A DNA stretch of 64,000 nt, taken from assembly GCA_011009095.1 (NCBI GenBank), contig VTPC01003467.1, forward strand, positions 1-64,000, given 5' to 3'. The stretch is from Ignelater luminosus (lineage: Eukaryota; Arthropoda; Insecta; Coleoptera; Elateridae). Below the pieces are notes generated by a model. That model was not told where the DNA came from. It saw nothing but the letters and a program-made list of their open reading frames with translations, and searched no databases. The first letter of the stretch is position 1, and each line of letters opens with the position of its first letter. Positions 58,216 through 64,000 of the stretch are shown here, in pieces. The position numbers were made by a program, and so were the translations under genes.

Positions 58216-60650
58216 AGACTGTGTAACGTACTTTTATACAGTAGTTTTTAAATATTGTGCAAGAAGAAGGTACAACCATTTCCTTGAAGTTTCACATTAT
58301 TTGGACGAAGTAAACACCTAGTCGTTACGAGTTTTAGAGCTGCTCTGTAATTCTTGATGTTATCAAGGAAAAAGTTATCTTTATCATGACCTATTTATTT
58401 CAAGATTTAGTTACTAAAACTGATCGAGTTAAATCAATGTAGTGTTATCGACTGAAAAGTTAAATTGAATGCCTGCTTGGAATGAGTCAACATTTATATG
58501 TTTTTGTTATTATTCATGCATCAGAAGTGTAAATAAATTTGTAAGCAATTTTCGATCGAATTAGGCAAGGAAAATTAACTTTAATAATAACCACTACTGA
58601 TGTTCGTGAGTCAAACCCCTAAGCATTATTATATAGAAAATATCTAACACTCTAGACAATTTTTCAAGATAAGGCAAAAGATTTGATCAACCCCATCGAA
58701 ATTATTAGCGAGTAGCGTGTCTAACATTTCAACGTTTTTTTTCACGTTATTTAAAATTATCTGCCCATATTTTTCTTGTTGTTGTTGTCGAATTCTAGAA
58801 TTTCTACAGAATTCTCAGTGTTTTAATTAACTCTTAATTATGTTCAAAAGGAAAGCGATGTAACTTAACACCTTTTAATAATGATTTCGGGGTTTCACTT
58901 AAACTTTTAGTTAGGTATCATGATCTCCTTTCTTAATTTATCATTTTTTTATACGTATAAAGGAATACTAAAAACTTCTTTTCATCAAAGTTGATAATTT
59001 CACGTTTCGCGGACTTCGAAATGTAACTTTATAACCGAAGTCTAAAATGAGGGATTATAATTAGATTTATTTCCCAGAGTTATGTTTCTGTAAATATGCT
59101 TTTTAAATTAGAAAAAGTAGCGTTGAAAGTAAAGAAGAGAGAAATTTGAAGAGAGCTCTTTATTTTAGGTCTTGGGAAATGTTCCTGTGATATTTTACAT
59201 TTATACAAGAATAATGTCTTTTAACGAAAAAAGCTTAGAATTTATCTTAAAATGCGCGCTTTGAGGAACACTGTAATTGTAATTATTGTTTTAAAAGTGT
59301 CAAGAAGTTGTAATTTATCAAAGAATGTAACATTAATTATTTAACACAATGCACGCTAAAATTAAAACTTCCTAACAAACATTAAAAGTTTTTTTTAGAT
59401 TATTGTTAACCCTGATATAGTACTAGTATAATAATTATATGTAGTATTGTTCCTGCAAATTCTAATTAATTTAAGCAAACATGTATGTAATAATTTGATT
59501 TCTATAATTCACTTCCGCTGGTTTTTGTAGAGCTTTGGGTAAATGTCTGGAGATCCTTTCTTGTGAACTTGTACAACTAACAAGTACTACAAGGAGTTTT
59601 CTATGGGATTTAGTTAGATTAAAAGTAAAACTATTATTCCCAGACTGTGCACGCCTCTTTAAATTATTTTTGTAGACGCTATTCAACCTGTACAATATAA
59701 CACAATTCCTCACTTTATAAAGATTTAATTCTACAATACACGCAACCACCAAATTTATATTTAAGAAAAAAAATGACAACGTTCTCAAACCTATTGCGTG
59801 ATGTATCAAGGTCGAGTCGTCTACGCAAGATATTTCAGTTTCAAATCGTAATTTTCTTCTAATGAAATAATTTTTTAGAAGTCACATTTTAAACTGTTTA
59901 TACAGGATGTTTTATTTTGACAAACTTACAAGGTAGATCTCTGATGACTGAAAATAAACAACATTATTAATGATGTTTTTTGTAATGCCGTTTCCTTTTG
60001 AAGTTATTAATATTTACAGTGATACATAGTATGAGAAACAAATTTTAGTTACTGAGGGGTAGAATAAACCTCTACATAAAAAAATTACTACAAAAATAAT
60101 AGTTTTCCAATTTCCGGACGTCTGACCACTCTGGTTTCCACTTGAACATTTCCTTCTTCTAACTTTATCCAAAGGAATCATGAGAGGCATTAGTGCAGAT
60201 AACTTCTTTGCATACTACTGCAGCGTAGTCAATGTTAGAGGCAAAGACTTGATTGAGAAAACGTCTTAACACTTGCCAGCGTTGTTTACTTTTAAATCGT
60301 ACATCAGAGCAGCAAACCGCTCATTACCATACATCGTTTCACGTTTCGAACGCTTTTTTTGCCATGGAATTCATGTAACATGTAGCACCACAATCCGTTA
60401 TAACATCTTTAAAAGCTTACTCCAAATTAAAACGTTACTTACAAAATTTCTTCAAGGCTTATTTGAATTCAATCCGGCTAATGACTCATCTCAATTTGGA
60501 TCGTGGTGGCAGATAGCTTAAAATTAAATTGGGATCTACCAACAGTATGATAAACCACAGGTCTGTTATTTAATTTTTATCTTAAAGTAAGCAAATTAAA
60601 TAAGAATAGATACTTATCGACATATATTGGACGCCAGAGTTTGTTTGGTT
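58216..60650. other. spacer between the two 1.3-kb repeats
   Basis: Mostly A+T-rich. At 59899-59912 TATACAGGATGTTTTA is a variant of the recurrent end motif. Near 60150-60420 the minus strand has coding-like pieces (KRSKRETMYGNERFAALMYD near 60330), but no family is recognised. Confidence 0.4.
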
Positions 60651-61920
60651 AAATTGGAAAAAAACTCAAAATTCCAAAACAGACGTGGTGTTTATCAGCA
60701 AGACATAAGTCATAGAAAAGTATATAAAGTTTTATTCAGTCAATATATTTATTTCCAACAAGCAAACAACACAAAAAAGAACAAGAAACGGCCACTCACA
60801 ACACGAGTGAAAAACTTTTTTAATTTTAAATTATTCTCATAAGTGGAGGTGACGTCACCCTAGTTTAATTAAATTGACAACTAGGTTAATAAACAAATGG
60901 ACAATGTTCACAATATTAAATATATCTATGTTAATTGTTAAAACACAAGTAGATATTAGCAATAGCGACCAATTCATCAAAAAAACAAATAAATGTCTCC
61001 ATGTCGCAATGTAGCGATAAAAGTTTTACTTTTTTTATGAACAAATTTTAAAAGTAAAAGTTAAAAACAAAACTTAGGTTTAAACTCACAGATATTTCCT
61101 GGCTTTACCACATTCCCATGAAGATCTACGTTCAATTATGGTTGCTATATTTTGATTATTGGTCCATCACCATTATGTACCACACCTTTGTGAAGTTACT
61201 ATGAACGATATTACGTTTTCAAATTTTGCAACCTAAATTAACTAAAGCTTCTAGGATTTTTTTTATGGATAATTCTAGGATTTTTACTTGATATACTCTC
61301 AAGAATTATTCTTTTACACGAAGTTGCTCAAGAACCACACCCAACGAATCCATTGAAAACACAATATTTATTCAGATTCAGCTGAAGAATATGGCAACGA
61401 ACTTGCTGCTAGTGCAACAACTTTTGCTATGCTTTTTTCTCAGATGAAACCGCAAAAACCACGCCTAAGAGAAATGTCCACCCATCCGTCAAATTTCAAA
61501 ATGTGAAATGACTAAATTTATAGAAATGAAATTAAAGAGAAAATCAATGATTTGCGATCGATGTTTTACTTTTTTAAATTAAATTAGAATTTTCAAAGAA
61601 TTATCAAATAAAGATAAAATATGTGAACGACAAAACTCAATATTTAAGTTTACTGAATGAGCAAAATTCTATTTCTTCATAAAGTATAAATTTAAATAAG
61701 AAAAACTTAAAAATGTAGAATTTCTAATTCAATTTCATCAATAAACAAACCAAATTTCGTATTCTACAACAAATTATGAAAATTAAATTTAATAAAGTCG
61801 AGAGTATAAATCCACATTATTTTAAAACACTCTCATACCAACTTAGAATAATAAAATCTTGGCAGGATTTTAAGAAATTTAAATAGTTATATTTTGACGA
61901 GTAATGAACCGTACACCGTA
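60651..61920. repeat. unclassified ~1.3-kb repeat, copy 2
   Basis: Second copy of the repeat at 56835-58215, about 3.8 kb downstream and in direct orientation. It is slightly shorter because of several internal deletions. The open frame at 60627-60842 lies within it and is not conserved in copy 1, so it is not evidence for a gene. Confidence 0.75.
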
Positions 61921-64000
61921 AACTAGTGGAGATCTCGCACCGAATTTATTGTTGACAGAAATAGAGTATCTGGACTTGTACTACAAGAACGAAAGATGAT
62001 TTTGAAAACTCGGAACAAAAAAAAGAAAGCGCACCGTGAATACATAGCAAAACCTCGTGGAAAATTTCTATATTTGTTCGCTATAGTTTTCAACTTACCG
62101 CGTCATCTATAACAATACTTTGCCCAATACGTTAAGCTTAAAATTACTAGCGAGATTTCGTAAGAATTCTCAAGAAATTCGAGAAACAAAAAAGCACATT
62201 TTTTCAAACTTTTCAGTTGCAAAGGTAGTCATCAACTACCTACCGGTCCAAACATGGAGCACGGACCTCCTTCTGCTTTGCGTCTTATTTTTCTTTTGCT
62301 TGAAGCGCCTGAGCTGCAAAAACTGACTGAATGGAACATGTAGCAAACGCTCCGATGTACACTCCAAAGATAGAAGATGCATCGTTGACAAGTGTTCTGA
62401 AAGGCTTCTTCTAAACTAACAAGAAGCCGATGCGTCTATCAAGCCAGAAACGCGTAAGATAGAAGAGCGACTTGCACTAATACTCTTCTTCGCCTCTATA
62501 GCTCATCTTACTGTATACTTTCTTTTTTTAGAAATTAGTATAATTCAACACCTTTTGAAAAATGTAACGATTTGGAATTTTAAGAGTCGAAATTTTTAGC
62601 TTCGCGACTCAAATCGTTCTAAAGGGTCTACGAAGCCACTATGTCAAGGGTCTAGCTTTTATAATTACTGCTCTGTTTTTTGAAAAAGTTTCTAGATCAA
62701 GTAGAAAAGCTTTTTGTAGCTCATTTTGAAAGTTATGATTTCAACAAGATGAAACACCTTGAACAACATGGGTCTACAAACCGACGGTTTTAAAGATACA
62801 GCAATTTCAAATTGCTTAATAAACCCAAATTCTGAAACAAAAATTGAATTGTTAAGGCAACTTAAGACTATTACTGTCTTTAGATCAGAAACTCAATATG
62901 TGATTTAGAAAAGATGATGCGACGTCGATTTTGCTCTTCCCGTAAGGAAGCTCTTAAATGAAACTTTTAATAAGAGATTAATCAAGAGAGAGAAGGTTCT
63001 GTTTCATAGTCTACGTCAACGATTAGTAACGACACTTTGATTTGGGCCTGGTTGAATATGTGTTATACGGGGTTGCGCGAATTAATTTGTACTTGGTGCA
63101 GTTTGAATGTGAATTTTTGTACTTGCTTTGTATTTTGTATTAATAATGCTGGGTATACTTAAGACGGATGGCAAGTGTGCTGAGTTTAAACAATGCCTTG
63201 AAAGAATTCAGATAAAACCAGGCTCATTTGACAAGACACAGAGTTCGTTTTTAAGGAAATCTAGAAAGTGCGTAAATCAGCAAAGAGAGTTATCGAATAC
63301 CTTGTTTACTAATGTAATAAAATAATTTATTTAAATAAAAATTGCGGTATCCTGAAAACGAAATTTAACTTGTTTTTAACGGTACCATACACTTTTAAAA
63401 TATTGTACTTTTTTTAGAACACCCAGTATTATTTTTGTTTAATATTTTACCAGAATAGAATAGAAATTTGATTTATTTACACTGTAAGAAATCTGAGTAA
63501 TTCCCAAATTGCTAAATTTAGTATCGTATTTAATGGAGTAGCCAATAAGGATATACAGGGTGATTAATTTAGAATTAAAAAAACTGATGTCATTTCTAAA
63601 ACTGGAAGTACGATAATCATATTTTGTAATTAAAGTGCCTATGTTTGCTTAGTACAGCTTATCTGTTACATGCTAGTATGTGATTAATGACGAATTCTTA
63701 TTATACTGTATAGCATGACAATCAGAAATTCAACGTAATTTATCTGGTATATCCTAACTGATATTTAACAGTATTATAGAAGCAATTGTTCAATAGTTTT
63801 CGATCGCTATCAGAATAATGGAAACAGCACGAAGGGAAACTAACAAATTTGTGGATAATTAAAACCCTCTAATGTTGATATACACTGAGAGGAAGATATG
63901 ATAGCCACAGTCACGCAAAAGAAGTTCCTATTGAATGAAGACAACAAAACACATTCCATTTTAAGATTGATTTAGTAAATGTGTGAAGAAATAAAATTGG
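61921..64000. other. non-coding stretch at the window end
   Basis: No gene recognised. End-like motifs occur at about 63418 (AACACCCAGTATT) and 63552 (ATATACAGGGTGATT), in outward-facing order, so they are not the two ends of one element. An open frame at 63128-63325 is followed closely by AATAAA at 63318 but shows no family resemblance. Confidence 0.45.

Noticed and set aside
60627-60842. 71-codon open frame at the start of the second 1.3-kb repeat
   Set aside because: Broken in the first copy and made of low-complexity Lys/Asn/Phe residues.
63128-63325. 65-codon open frame followed by AATAAA
   Set aside because: AATAAA is frequent in such A+T-rich DNA and the frame has no recognisable similarity or splice context.
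63418-63565. Pair of CACCC/CAGGGTG motifs taken as a 150-bp MITE
   Set aside because: The motifs face away from each other, so they cannot be the two ends of one element.
1-64000. Possible integrated viral sequence, CRISPR array or LTR retrotransposon
   Set aside because: No capsid, polymerase or protease motifs of viral type, no regularly spaced direct repeats, and no paired long terminal repeats with a primer-binding site were seen; the integrase at 22-24 kb sits between inverted, not direct, repeats.

Overview
This is a gene-poor, strongly A+T-rich piece of an insect nuclear genome. That assignment is an inference from the contents: several mariner/IS630-Tc1 elements, piggyBac relics, a Ginger-type integrase transposon and a CR1-like LINE, scattered through non-coding DNA. 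There is no sign of bacterial or organellar gene organisation, and no tRNA, rRNA or CRISPR array was found. No host gene can be named. The only host-gene hints are a GC-rich promoter/first-exon-like island on the minus strand near 18.6-18.85 kb and a short candidate 3' exon at 463-554.

Layout: 2.6-3.95 kb is a decayed open reading frame of a multicopy insect family with a C-G-G-Q-N motif. 5.64-6.71 kb is a broken mariner (minus strand) lacking its middle catalytic Asp. 7.69-8.10 kb is a MITE. 10.76-12.06 kb is an almost intact DD41D (rosa-type) element with perfect 25-bp inverted repeats. 14.69-15.20 kb is an internally deleted mariner. 15.56-15.78 kb is a piggyBac fragment abutting a 582-bp Tc1-like foldback element (15.79-16.37 kb). 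21.64-22.06 kb is a reverse-transcriptase relic. 22.135-24.40 kb is a complete Ginger-like DNA transposon with 150-bp inverted repeats, a TATA target duplication and an intron-containing integrase gene. 29.32-30.62 kb is a nearly intact mariner. 33.03-33.40 kb is a second piggyBac fragment. 40.7-41.5 kb is a mariner relic with an internal 95-bp duplication. 42.17-46.27 kb is a LINE with a SAP + SGNH-esterase ORF1 and an endonuclease-reverse transcriptase ORF2. 53.02-54.31 kb is another full-length mariner. 54.8-56.4 kb holds a small inverted-repeat element and a decayed ~90-bp tandem repeat. 56.8-58.2 and 60.65-61.9 kb are two direct copies of an unclassified ~1.3-kb repeat.

How the parts relate: the window is a set of parasitic-element insertions of different ages. 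Three Tc1/mariner-type elements keep both ends and are almost the same length (1293-1296 bp). The Ginger element and the 6-kb mariner both carry deletions that remove the second catalytic Asp, so they could only move in trans. The LINE has just three breaks, each a one-base excess in a homopolymer, which raises the question of sequencing error against real decay. The most interesting objects are the spliced Ginger-like transposon, the SAP/SGNH LINE ORF1, the Tc1-like foldback and the DD41D element. Long stretches between these show nothing recognisable.
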